This document shows positions 7,409 to 16,936 of a DNA stretch of 34,026 nt, one piece after another (within the stretch, counting starts at the first letter, position 1; each line of letters starts with the position of its first letter). Origin of the DNA: Nitrospira sp. (lineage in GTDB: Bacteria > Nitrospirota > Nitrospiria > Nitrospirales > Nitrospiraceae). Made by a program: the position numbers and the translations under genes. The notes under the pieces were generated by a model. That model was given only the letters and a program-made list of their open reading frames with translations. It did no database searches and was not told the origin of the DNA. The stretch covers positions 1 to 34,026 of the forward strand of contig JACOEH010000051.1 in the NCBI GenBank assembly GCA_024998685.1, read 5' to 3'.

Positions 7409-8536
7409 ATGAAAGTACGCATTGAGCGAGATGAATTGTTGACGGGACTCCAGCGGGTGCAAGGTGTCGTGGAGAAACGGAACACGATGCCGATTCTGTC
7501 GAACATTCTATTGGAAGCCAAGCAAGAGGGGGTGGAGATCGTAGCGACTGACCTTGAGATCGGCATGCGAGGTCTTTACAAAGGAACCGTTCTTTCGACC
7601 GGCGGTGTAACCATATCAGCTCGAAAGTTATTTGAAATCGTCAAAGAGTTACCTCCTGGCGATATCGAACTGACGGCGACCGACAATAACTGGACTACCA
7701 TCCAGGCCGGGAAGAGCCAGTTCAAGGTCGTAGGCCTCCCCAGCAGCGAGTACCCCGCACTGCCGACGATCGAGCGTGAGGGATTGACACCTCTCTCGGG
7801 AGACGGACTTCTGGAGTTGATCCGGAAGACCCTCTTTGCTGCAGGGGATAACGATGCTCGGTATATCTTGAACGGCCTCCTGGTCACCCTCGTTGCCACC
7901 GACAAGAAGACCTCCCTTCGATTAGTCGGTACAGATGGCCATCGTTTGGCGGTGGCGGAGCAGGAAGTCGGTAAGGCCGGCAACAAAAGTGTGCCGCAAG
8001 AAATGAAAGCGATTATACCCAAGAAGGCTGCGCATGAAATCCGCCATCTGTTGGAGGAAGGCGGAGACGCCGAACCGCTCATCGGTTTTTCGAAGAATCT
8101 CATGATCTTCCGCAAAAGCGGTTTGCTGCTGACATCGCGGTTAATGGAAGGCAACTACCCCAATTACCAACAGGTCGTTCCAAAGGAAAACGGCAAGAAG
8201 ATCAGCGTGAGCCGAAGTGAATTGGAGAGCGCGCTGCGTCGCGTGTCGGTGCTGGCCAAGGACAAAGCCAGCGCGGTAAAGATTACGTTCGCATCCGGTC
8301 AGATGACGTTGTTTTCCAGCAGCCCGGACTACGGAGAAGCCACGGAAGAATTGCCAGCTCGATATGAAGGGGAGACCATCAATACGGGATTCAATGCCCG
8401 GTATCTTCTGGATACCTTCAACGTGATGGACGGGGAAACCATATCGCTTCAGATGGAAACCCCGCTGAGTCCTTGTCTGATTCAAGAGCCTGAAAGCCCT
8501 GGGTTCAAATGTGTGGTCATGCCAATTAAGGTTTAG
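7409..8536 (+). CDS. dnaN: DNA polymerase III beta sliding clamp
   Basis: A 375-residue processivity clamp that forms a ring dimer around DNA. The N-terminus MKVRIERDELLTGLQRVQGV and the phrase NTMPILSNILLEA are typical. Three clamp domains follow, with the YPALPTIE and GTDGHRLAVAE segments visible and the C-terminus ending in VVMPIKV, matching the VxPMRL-type end that borders the peptide-binding pocket. The ATG at 7409 is preferred over an in-frame TTG at 7394 because GGGAG lies 8 bases upstream and family members begin at this residue. It is followed by a 177-bp noncoding stretch, probably a repeat, before gyrB. Confidence 0.97.
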   Translation: MKVRIERDELLTGLQRVQGVVEKRNTMPILSNILLEAKQEGVEIVATDLEIGMRGLYKGTVLSTGGVTISARKLFEIVKELPPGDIELTATDNNWTTIQAGKSQFKVVGLPSSEYPALPTIEREGLTPLSGDGLLELIRKTLFAAGDNDARYILNGLLVTLVATDKKTSLRLVGTDGHRLAVAEQEVGKAGNKSVPQEMKAIIPKKAAHEIRHLLEEGGDAEPLIGFSKNLMIFRKSGLLLTSRLMEGNYPNYQQVVPKENGKKISVSRSELESALRRVSVLAKDKASAVKITFASGQMTLFSSSPDYGEATEELPARYEGETINTGFNARYLLDTFNVMDGETISLQMETPLSPCLIQEPESPGFKCVVMPIKV

Positions 8537-11182
<2,646 letters not shown>

Positions 11183-11189
11183 CGTTAGT

Positions 11190-11268
11190 TCGTTAACCGT
11201 GAATCGCAAGAGAAGATCGAGATGGAGCCTGCGTCTACAATTCACGAATAACGATTGACGGTTAACGA
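11190..11268. repeat. Inverted repeat in the gyrB-gyrA gap
   Basis: TCGTTAACCGTGAATCG (11190-11206) pairs with CGATTGACGGTTAACGA (11252-11268) with a single mismatch in 17 bp. The motifs ATTCACG and GTTAACG recur within it. The right arm ends 13 bases before the preferred gyrA ATG, so the structure could affect gyrA translation or attenuate read-through from gyrB. It could equally be a dispersed repeat. Confidence 0.6.
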
Positions 11269-11281
11269 TTCACGAGGGACA

Positions 11282-13759
11282 ATGCCTCCCGATGAACGTT
11301 TAGAACATATCGACATCGAAGATGAAATGCGCTCGTCGTACTTGAGTTACGCGATGAGCGTGATCGTGGGACGCGCGCTTCCTGATGTCCGTGACGGGCT
11401 CAAACCGGTTCATCGCCGCATCCTGTTCGGCATGAATGAAATGGGCCTCGCCTCCAATCGAGCCTACCGGAAATCCGCCAAGATCGTCGGCGAAGTCATG
11501 GGGAATTATCATCCGCATGGAAACATGCCCATCTACGACGCGCTCGTTCGAATGGCGCAAGACTTCAACATGCGTTATCCGCTCATCGACGGTCAGGGAA
11601 ATTATGGGTCGATGGATGGTGACCCGCCGGCCGCAGAACGGTATACCGAAGCGCGTATGACCAAACTGGCCGAGGAGATGTTGGCCGACATCGACAAAGA
11701 AACGGTCGATCTCGGCCCGAATTACGACGAATCGCTGCAGGAACCGCTGGTTCTACCGACGAGGGTGCCGAATCTTTTGATCAATGGCGCGGGCGGTATA
11801 GCGGTGGGCTATGCGACCAACATTCCGACGCACAACATTGCCGAGATCATCGACGGGCTGCTCTTGCTGCTGGAGAATCCGGAGGTGACAATCGCACAAC
11901 TGATGAAAAAGATCCCAGGCCCTGATTTCCCCACGGCCGGATTCATCTACGGTATGAGTGGGATCAAAGAGGCCTATGAGACCGGCCGAGGCCTTCTCAC
12001 CATACGGGCGAAAGTCGTGGTGGAGACCGAGGAACGCACCGATCGCGAGCGCCTCATCGTCACAGAGATCCCATACCAAGTCAACAAGGTGACATTGATC
12101 AAAAAGATTGCCGAGTTGGTTCAGGAAGACCGCATCAAAGGCATCTCGGATTTGCGAGATGAATCATCGGATCGCGAAGGGGTGCGGGTAGTGATCGAGC
12201 TGAAGCGAGGTGAAATCCCCTTGGTGGTGTTGAACAATCTGTACAAGCACACACCGCTCGAAACCACCTTCGGGGTCATCATGCTGGCCCTCGTCAATAA
12301 TCGACCGGAAATCCTGAATCTCAAGCAAATCCTCCATCATTTCTTTGAGCATCGACGCGAAGTCGTCGTGCGGAGGACGGCGTTCGACCTGAGAAAAGCA
12401 GAGGAGCGTGCGCACATTCTGGAAGGCCTCAAGATCGCGCTTGACAATCTCGATGCCGTGATCACGCTCATCCGACGATCTCAATCACCCGATGAGGCGC
12501 GTGCCGGTTTGATGCGGCAATTCGGCCTTACCGACATCCAAGCCAACGCGATCCTCGACATGCGGCTCCAGCGTCTGACACAGTTGGAACGCGCCAAACT
12601 CGTCGAGGAATATCAGGAAGTGCTCAAACAGATCGAATACCTGAAGTCCGTGCTCGCGAGCGAGGCCCTGGTCCGGACCATTATCAAAGACGAGCTGATG
12701 GAAATTCGTGAGGCCTACAAGGACGAGCGGCGAACCCAGATCGTCAAAGAAGAGGCGGAGATCAACCTCGAAGACCTGATCGCGGAAGAAGAAGTGATCG
12801 TGACCATCTCGCACGCCGGCTACATCAAACGGAATGCCGTGTCTCTCTATCGCGCGCAGCGACGAGGCGGCAAGGGCAAGATCGGAATGGGCATCAAAGA
12901 AGAAGACTTCGTCGAAAACCTCTTTACCGCCTCAACCCATGATTCACTGCTTTTTTTCACGGACGCGGGAAAGGTCTATTGGTTGAAAGTCCATGAAATT
13001 CCGGAAGCCAGTCGGGCCGCAAAGGGCAAGGCCCTGGTCAATCTGCTCGCCCTGTCAGGAAGCGAAAAAGTCACGGCGACGTTGCCGGTGAAAGAGTTCC
13101 GAGAAGACCGATATATCGTGATGGGCACTAAGAAAGGCATCATCAAGAAGACAGAACTGTCCGCCTTCAGCAATCCAAGGCAGGGCGGCATCATTGCCTT
13201 GGGACTTGAGGGCGGCGATAGATTGATCGGCGTACAATTGACCGATGGGCAGCGGGAAATTCTTTTGGGGACCCGACAGGGCATTACCATTCGGTTTAAA
13301 GAGGAAGAAGTGAGGTCGATGGGCCGGACGGCATACGGTGTGAAAGGGATCACGCTTGAAGAGGGGAACGAAGTCATCGGCATGGAAACCATTACCCCTG
13401 ATTCCACCACCTCGATCTTGACCATCACGGAAGGCGGCTACGGTAAACGGACGCCCGTGGGCGAATATCGTGTTCAGGGTCGCGGCGGCAAGGGCATCAT
13501 CAGCGTCAAGACGACTGAACGAAACGGACTGGCCGTCGGATTTCTACAAGTACGAGACGGCGACGAAATCATGTTGATCGCCGCGCAGGGAAAAGTGCTT
13601 CGTTGCAAGGTAGACGACATCCGCGAAATCGGCCGGAATACCCAAGGTGTTCGCATTCTCGACCTCGATGGCGAAGGGGATCGAGTCGTAGGCGTCGCAA
13701 GACTCGCGGAAGCAGTCGAACGAGAGGACGTGGGTACGGAGGGTGTGCCAGAGACCTAA
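11282..13759 (+). CDS. gyrA: DNA gyrase subunit A
   Basis: An 825-residue breakage-reunion subunit of gyrase. The N-terminus (MRSSYLSYAMSVIVGRALPD) is canonical; the catalytic tyrosine is Y121 in AAERYTEARM. The gyrase-specific GyrA box (QRRGGKGK, near residue 526) starts the DNA-wrapping C-terminal domain, which separates it from topoisomerase IV ParC. The quinolone-pocket loop reads HPHGNMPIYD, so the positions of E. coli Asp82 and Ser83 are Asn81 and Met82, while Asp87 is kept as D86. The ATG at 11282, close to GAGGGA, is preferred to the in-frame TTG at 11255, which lies inside the inverted repeat. Confidence 0.97.
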   Translation: MPPDERLEHIDIEDEMRSSYLSYAMSVIVGRALPDVRDGLKPVHRRILFGMNEMGLASNRAYRKSAKIVGEVMGNYHPHGNMPIYDALVRMAQDFNMRYPLIDGQGNYGSMDGDPPAAERYTEARMTKLAEEMLADIDKETVDLGPNYDESLQEPLVLPTRVPNLLINGAGGIAVGYATNIPTHNIAEIIDGLLLLLENPEVTIAQLMKKIPGPDFPTAGFIYGMSGIKEAYETGRGLLTIRAKVVVETEERTDRERLIVTEIPYQVNKVTLIKKIAELVQEDRIKGISDLRDESSDREGVRVVIELKRGEIPLVVLNNLYKHTPLETTFGVIMLALVNNRPEILNLKQILHHFFEHRREVVVRRTAFDLRKAEERAHILEGLKIALDNLDAVITLIRRSQSPDEARAGLMRQFGLTDIQANAILDMRLQRLTQLERAKLVEEYQEVLKQIEYLKSVLASEALVRTIIKDELMEIREAYKDERRTQIVKEEAEINLEDLIAEEEVIVTISHAGYIKRNAVSLYRAQRRGGKGKIGMGIKEEDFVENLFTASTHDSLLFFTDAGKVYWLKVHEIPEASRAAKGKALVNLLALSGSEKVTATLPVKEFREDRYIVMGTKKGIIKKTELSAFSNPRQGGIIALGLEGGDRLIGVQLTDGQREILLGTRQGITIRFKEEEVRSMGRTAYGVKGITLEEGNEVIGMETITPDSTTSILTITEGGYGKRTPVGEYRVQGRGGKGIISVKTTERNGLAVGFLQVRDGDEIMLIAAQGKVLRCKVDDIREIGRNTQGVRILDLDGEGDRVVGVARLAEAVEREDVGTEGVPET

Positions 13760-13800
13760 CCTGACAGAGCAGTTCAATACACGAGCAGGTATCCTCTCCC

Positions 13801-14388
13801 ATGCCTTCCGGCAGTCCCAAGAACAAAAAGCCGCTGGACATCGTCGTAAAATTCGGGCTTGCCGTCTTTATTGGATCCTTCGCCCTGATTTGGGGTGGCA
13901 TGTACCTCAGCCGTCCCGATCGATCGATTCCTCCCTACACCGTTGGTTCTCAGTCAGGCCATGTCGTCGCGACGGATGTCCCCTCGGGGACTCAAGATGA
14001 TCAAATCGCGAAATTACTGAATCGTTTCCGAAAAGTCGGTCATGAGACTCGCGATTTCGGTCGCATGAAGATTTATCCCACGACACCGGGTAATCCGGGA
14101 GGCCGGTACAGACAGATTGTGATTTATGTGTTCGACGATCATGGATGGACTGATCCGGACGTGTTGGCAAAGTTTCTGACGGGAGACGCGACAGCGATCA
14201 AGAACTATGAAAGATCCATGCGGGGATACTATCGATTGCTGGACCAAGAGGAAGAAGGAGGCTTGGGTCCTATCCCCAAGGATGGACGGATAACCGGTGA
14301 CACGCGGATTCTCTTCAAGGGACTTGTGACGGACCCCTTGCCGGTCGAGGCGGAAGATGAGCCGGGTATCTCGATATCACCTCTCTAA
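13801..14388 (+). CDS. Membrane-anchored protein of unknown function
   Basis: I do not recognise this 195-residue protein. After a basic N-terminus (SPKNKKPLD) a single hydrophobic segment at about residues 16-36 (FGLAVFIGSFALIWGGMYL) would anchor it, leaving a soluble domain probably outside the membrane. The soluble part has a YRQIVIYVFDDHGWTDPDVLA segment and acidic patches (LDQEEEGG, VEAEDEPG) but no Cys. It starts 41 bases after gyrA on the same strand and may be in that operon. Its last 74 bases overlap the convergent dciA gene, so the two transcripts would be antisense to each other at their ends. Confidence 0.7.
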   Translation: MPSGSPKNKKPLDIVVKFGLAVFIGSFALIWGGMYLSRPDRSIPPYTVGSQSGHVVATDVPSGTQDDQIAKLLNRFRKVGHETRDFGRMKIYPTTPGNPGGRYRQIVIYVFDDHGWTDPDVLAKFLTGDATAIKNYERSMRGYYRLLDQEEEGGLGPIPKDGRITGDTRILFKGLVTDPLPVEAEDEPGISISPL

Positions 14389-14818
14389 GCCGCTCACGGA
14401 TGGACGGATCTTGAATCATGGCGGTATGCGATACCAACTCAACCCAAGATTTCTCCGACAAAGTGGGCCTGATGTCGGAGGTGAGGCTTGTGGGGCAAGC
14501 CTCCGTCTCACTAGGAATCTCTCCGACGCGAAACGCAATATCAGTGATAGACCCCGTTCCTGACTCTGCCTGCAATTTCGCTAAGAGTGCCGGTTTAAGG
14601 AATGTCAGCTGTTGCAACCAGACGGAATTTCTGACGATCAGATAGAGCTTTTTGAAGCGAATCTGTGCCGGCCGGGTGTGGGAAGCCATGGGCTCGCCCA
14701 CGATATCGCGCCAGCGACGCTGCAAACGAAGTTCCAGCATCCTCGATTCGAGACCAAGCCGCTTGGAAAGGCCGGAAAGGATGCTGCCGAAGGAATCAAG
14801 TGTACGTGGACCGGTCAT
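14315..14818 (-). CDS. dciA: DciA-like (DUF721) replicative helicase loader
   Basis: A 167-residue protein of the DUF721 family. Proteins of this family (DciA) load the replicative helicase DnaB in most bacteria that lack DnaC or DnaI. The N-terminal half shows the family pattern: RLQRRWRDIVGEPMASHTRP, then the strand LYLIVRNSVWLQQLTFLKP with its conserved Trp, then ITDIAFRVGEIP. The Pro/Arg-rich C-terminus (HLPPRPARGPSQVP) is probably disordered, as in other DciA proteins. It is divergent from smpB across a 52-bp gap and overlaps the gene on its other side tail to tail. Its location beside the gyrase genes near oriC fits the role. Confidence 0.85.
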   Translation of the reverse strand: MTGPRTLDSFGSILSGLSKRLGLESRMLELRLQRRWRDIVGEPMASHTRPAQIRFKKLYLIVRNSVWLQQLTFLKPALLAKLQAESGTGSITDIAFRVGEIPSETEACPTSLTSDIRPTLSEKSWVELVSHTAMIQDPSIRERLREVISRYPAHLPPRPARGPSQVP

Positions 14819-14870
14819 GTGGCATCATAAGCGGTAGCCGAGAAATAGATCAAGGTGTCGGTGTGGGGTC

Positions 14871-15344
14871 ATGACTAAAGAGACGGAAGATCAGCGGAAA
14901 GTCGTCGCCACTAATCGGAAGGCCTACCACGACTATTTTATCGAGGAAAAGTTCGAGGCCGGGATTGTGCTCAAAGGCACCGAGGTGAAATCGCTTCGGG
15001 AGAGGCGAGTGAACTTGCAAGACAGTTACGCGGGCATTAAAGAAGGCGAGGCCTTTCTCCATCATTGTCACATCAGTCCGTATAGTCATGGCAACATGAT
15101 GAACCATGACCCGATTAGGACCCGCAAATTGCTCCTTCATCGAAAGGAGATCAACAAGCTTCTCGGGAAAACCCAGCAGAAAGGCCTCACGCTGATCCCC
15201 CTCCGAATCTATTTTTCAGAACGAGGCCAGGCGAAGGTCGAACTTGGATTAGCAAAAGGAAAGAAACAGCATGATCGCCGAGAATCGATTAAGGCTCGAG
15301 AAGCCGGACGAGAAGTGGAACGAGCGATCAAAGAACGGAAATAG
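14871..15344 (+). CDS. smpB: SsrA-binding protein SmpB
   Basis: A 157-residue partner of tmRNA in rescue of stalled ribosomes. The family phrases are clear: [60 protein letters not shown] and [20 protein letters not shown], ending with the basic tail [20 protein letters not shown]. The length is normal. The ATG at 14871 is preceded by a weak GGGG. The tmRNA gene (ssrA), sometimes adjacent, is not visible downstream or elsewhere in the window. Confidence 0.97.
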   Translation: MTKETEDQRKVVATNRKAYHDYFIEEKFEAGIVLKGTEVKSLRERRVNLQDSYAGIKEGEAFLHHCHISPYSHGNMMNHDPIRTRKLLLHRKEINKLLGKTQQKGLTLIPLRIYFSERGQAKVELGLAKGKKQHDRRESIKAREAGREVERAIKERK

Positions 15345-15532
15345 GGAAAAATCAGTCTATTATTCAAAATGCATTAACGATTCGAAAACCCCACCGCATC
15401 ATCTCTATGACCTTGACCGATACGACAAGGAACCGCGCCGTGCCGCCTCCGCTGCTCATGGACGGCGACGCGGCGCGTATGGGACATATCCGCACATGTG
15501 GTAATCTTAACTCCTACCGATGACTCGACAAC

Positions 15533-15559
15533 CTCTTTTCTCGCAAGGAGAGAAAAGAG
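15533..15559. terminator. Perfect 10-bp hairpin, possible end of the minus-strand small-protein transcript
   Basis: CTCTTTTCTC (15533-15542) and GAGAAAAGAG (15550-15559) flank a 7-base loop. It lies 10 bases beyond the stop codon of the last small minus-strand frame. There is no clear T-run after it, so termination is inferred from position. Confidence 0.45.
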
Positions 15560-15569
15560 ACCATATTCA

Positions 15570-15653
15570 TTATTCACCGTCAAGGAACGCCGCCTTATAC
15601 ATAAACCCAAAAACAGCGGTCAGCGCGAGCAATGCAAAGAATATCGTCGTCAT
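15570..15653 (-). CDS. 27-residue single-helix membrane protein (small protein A)
   Basis: An unannotated-size gene of 27 codons ending in TAA. The product is one hydrophobic helix from MTTIFFALLALTAVFGFMYK, then a short polar tail (AAFLDGE). AGGGGGG lies 9-14 bases upstream of the ATG. Its start overlaps, out of frame, the stop of the 52-codon frame before it, suggesting coupled translation. The segment AVFGFMY matches AIFGVLY in the small protein at 16070-16150. Size and topology recall accessory subunits such as KdpF or CydX, but the sequence does not identify it as either. Function unknown. Confidence 0.55.
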   Translation of the reverse strand: MTTIFFALLALTAVFGFMYKAAFLDGE

Positions 15654-15808
15654 GGATTTTCACCCCCCTTCACTCGTGAATATACTCCTCGAAAATGAAT
15701 GGCCGATGATGAGATCGTGAAGACATTTTCATAATTCATCGATTTGTACAGTTGACCAATGAGCCGACGGATGGAAAGCGCACTGGGAACGTATTGATTC
15801 GCGGGCAT
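15650..15808 (-). CDS. 52-residue frame upstream of small protein A, part of a duplicated leader
   Basis: Starting at the ATG at 15808, the product contains SIRRLIGQLYKS followed by NYENVFTISSSAIHFRGVYS and ends in RVKGGENP, its stop overlapping the start of the next small gene. The stretch is similar in the same frame to sequence before another small gene (16151-16240: NEELFTISLWALHLGGVY). A third, shorter copy (IRRLLGNEELFTMISS, then stop) lies near 16795-16850. Either this is a small protein family with decayed copies, or a conserved RNA/DNA leader that happens to be open. The ribosome binding site is poor. Function unknown. Confidence 0.4.
   Translation of the reverse strand: MPANQYVPSALSIRRLIGQLYKSMNYENVFTISSSAIHFRGVYSRVKGGENP
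15681..15732 (-). repeat. Duplicated leader, copy 1
   Basis: These 52 bp match 16179-16230 at 42 positions without a gap, on the same strand and the same distance (27-28 bases) before a small-protein start codon. The copy contains TGAAGACATTTTCA (15718-15731), a degenerate form of the palindrome in the other copies. Confidence 0.7.
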
Positions 15809-16069
15809 GGTCCGAGACAAAACCAGTAAATTTAGGAGGGGATATCTAAAAGTGATACTTCTTACGCAGGACTTATACGCATGAATCTGACAGAACGGCT
15901 TCCGACCAAACGTCCGCAAGGTTGCAGGTTATAGCCGCCTTTAACAGCAGCATGACCCAACGTTCACGCTGAAGCGAACGAAACTACAAACACAGATGTG
16001 GGACCGGCAAGTCAGAGCTGCTGTGCCCAACCATGCTACAGCGCAGAGATCTACCGAGTCCTGCGCTCG

Positions 16070-16150
16070 TCATCTCCTGGCGAGCTGCAACATTGCGTAC
16101 AACACCCCGAATATGGCGGCCAATAAGAACACTTCGATGAAGGAAACCAT
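16070..16150 (-). CDS. 26-residue single-helix membrane protein (small protein B)
   Basis: A 26-codon frame ending in TGA whose product is one hydrophobic helix (IEVFLLAAIFGVLYAMLQ) with a basic end (LARR), so the C-terminus is probably cytoplasmic. AAAAGGAG lies about 11 bases before the ATG at 16150. The frame is open further upstream to an ATG at 16315, which would give an 81-residue protein carrying the NEELFTISLWALHLGGVY leader sequence fused to this helix; I cannot exclude that form. AIFGVLY is shared with small protein A. Function unknown. Confidence 0.5.
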   Translation of the reverse strand: MVSFIEVFLLAAIFGVLYAMLQLARR

Positions 16151-16178
16151 GAGAGGGTCATCTCCTTTTGGTTTCCTG

Positions 16179-16230
16179 TATACGCCTCCAAGATGAAGCG
16201 CCCATAATGAGATCGTGAAGAGTTCTTCAT
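16179..16230 (-). repeat. Duplicated leader, copy 2
   Basis: About 80% identical to 15681-15732 over 52 bp without a gap. It contains TGAAGAGTTCTTCA (16216-16229), palindromic except for the central pair, and lies 28 bases before the start of small protein B. Confidence 0.7.
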
Positions 16231-16356
16231 TAAGTAGTGCTTTCCAGCAAGGCATGAAGTTTCCGAGAAGGTAAGCACGCTTCCCGTCGGGCTTTGGACC
16301 GCATTCGACTTCCATGCCTAACGCGTCAGCCTGGCAGGTCCTTCATGAGTATGCCG

Positions 16357-16437
16357 TCAGGAACCAATTTCCCGGCTCCCCCACAGTATAAGCCCAACAA
16401 AACTCATGGTGAGTATGAAGAGGAAAGTCGCCATCAT
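16357..16437 (-). CDS. 26-residue single-helix membrane protein (small protein C)
   Basis: A 26-codon frame ending in TGA. The product begins MMATFLFILTMSFVGLILWG and ends in a polar SREIGS tail: one membrane helix. The ribosome binding site is the best in the segment, GGAGG nine bases before the first ATG at 16437. Same length as small protein B and similar pattern around the helix centre (SFVGLIL against AIFGVLY). A GTTGAA/TTCAAC palindrome lies 45-60 bases upstream. Function unknown. Confidence 0.55.
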   Translation of the reverse strand: MMATFLFILTMSFVGLILWGSREIGS

Positions 16438-16481
16438 GATATTTCACCTCCATTCGTCAGGTTTCGCATGCTCATCAAGCA

Positions 16482-16497
16482 GTTGAAGGATTTCAAC
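16482..16497. promoter_or_regulatory. Palindrome before small protein C
   Basis: GTTGAA-GGAT-TTCAAC, perfect 6-bp arms around 4 bases. It resembles the TGAAGA/TCTTCA palindromes before the other small genes and overlaps the stop codon of the frame at 16493-16732. Confidence 0.4.
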
Positions 16498-16732
16498 GCG
16501 GGGTAAATACGGCACACCCGGGTATAAAGCAAATCTTGCAACGTGTCTCTTCTTTGCGTGATGCTTTGACCATTTCGTTCGATGTCATGAAAGGGATCTT
16601 CTGACCATTGATTCCCGCGGCTGTATCACGGACTGTTCTTACGGTCGAGTGTGTCCCCACGATAATTGCTTGTCCGAGTCCAACGATGACGTACGGAAAA
16701 CAGACCATTGAAGCAGCGATAACACTTGCCAT
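16493..16732 (-). CDS. 79-residue small membrane protein of uncertain identity
   Basis: Starting at the ATG at 16732, with AAAGGA about 12 bases upstream, the product has one hydrophobic segment (MASVIAASMVCFPYVIVGLG) and then a soluble part with GQAIIVGTHSTVRTVRDTAA and three cysteines near the end (RCKICFIPGC). The GxGQ...AAGxxGxKI pattern at residues 18-45 faintly recalls the first helix and loop of ATP synthase subunit c, but the second helix is absent. A second frame (16444-16584) over its 3' part also looks coding-like, so a frameshift or truncation is possible. Low certainty that this is an intact gene. Confidence 0.4.
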   Translation of the reverse strand: MASVIAASMVCFPYVIVGLGQAIIVGTHSTVRTVRDTAAGINGQKIPFMTSNEMVKASRKEETRCKICFIPGCAVFTPR

Positions 16733-16807
16733 GTATTCCAATCCTTTCTTGAGTTATTCATACAAGAAAGCATATCGAGTCGACATGAAATCAGGATGAA
16801 ATCATGG

Positions 16808-16821
16808 TGAAGAGCTCTTCA
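16808..16821. promoter_or_regulatory. Perfect 14-bp palindrome between the histidine kinase and the small genes
   Basis: TGAAGAGCTCTTCA is perfectly self-complementary and matches the near-palindrome at 16216-16229 in 13 of 14 bases. It lies between the kinase stop and the first small gene, where a regulator site would be expected. It is also part of a leader copy, so it may be inherited sequence rather than a selected operator. Confidence 0.45.
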
Positions 16822-16936
16822 TTCCCCAAAAGACGACGAATGCCATGTCTTGGCAAGGTAAAACAGCAGTAGAAGTCGAGTTAGATTAGAATGGCGCAGA
16901 ACGTAGTCGGATGAGGGCAAAGTGCTTCGAGAACCG

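Larger units (their letters stand above)
15345..16936. other. 1.6 kb segment without conventional genes, probably encoding tiny membrane proteins
   Basis: No conventional protein is convincing here on either strand, and the base composition is more AT-rich than both neighbours. It holds several 26-27-codon minus-strand frames with good ribosome binding sites and single hydrophobic helices, a pair of 52-bp leaders about 80% identical, four TGAA/TTCA palindromes and one 10-bp hairpin; these are listed separately. I see nothing I can name in 15345-15530 or 15810-16065. Confidence 0.6.

Noticed and set aside
15345-15530. tmRNA (ssrA) beside smpB
   Set aside because: I looked for the tRNA-Ala-like acceptor and T-arm plus a tag reading frame and found neither here.
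15374-15610. 78-codon minus-strand frame after small protein A
   Set aside because: Arg/His-rich composition without pattern, crosses the 15533-15559 hairpin and overlaps small protein A; likely chance.
15570-16437. Assignment of the small proteins as KdpF or CydX
   Set aside because: Length and single helix match, but there is no sequence signature and no kdpABC or cytochrome bd genes in the window.
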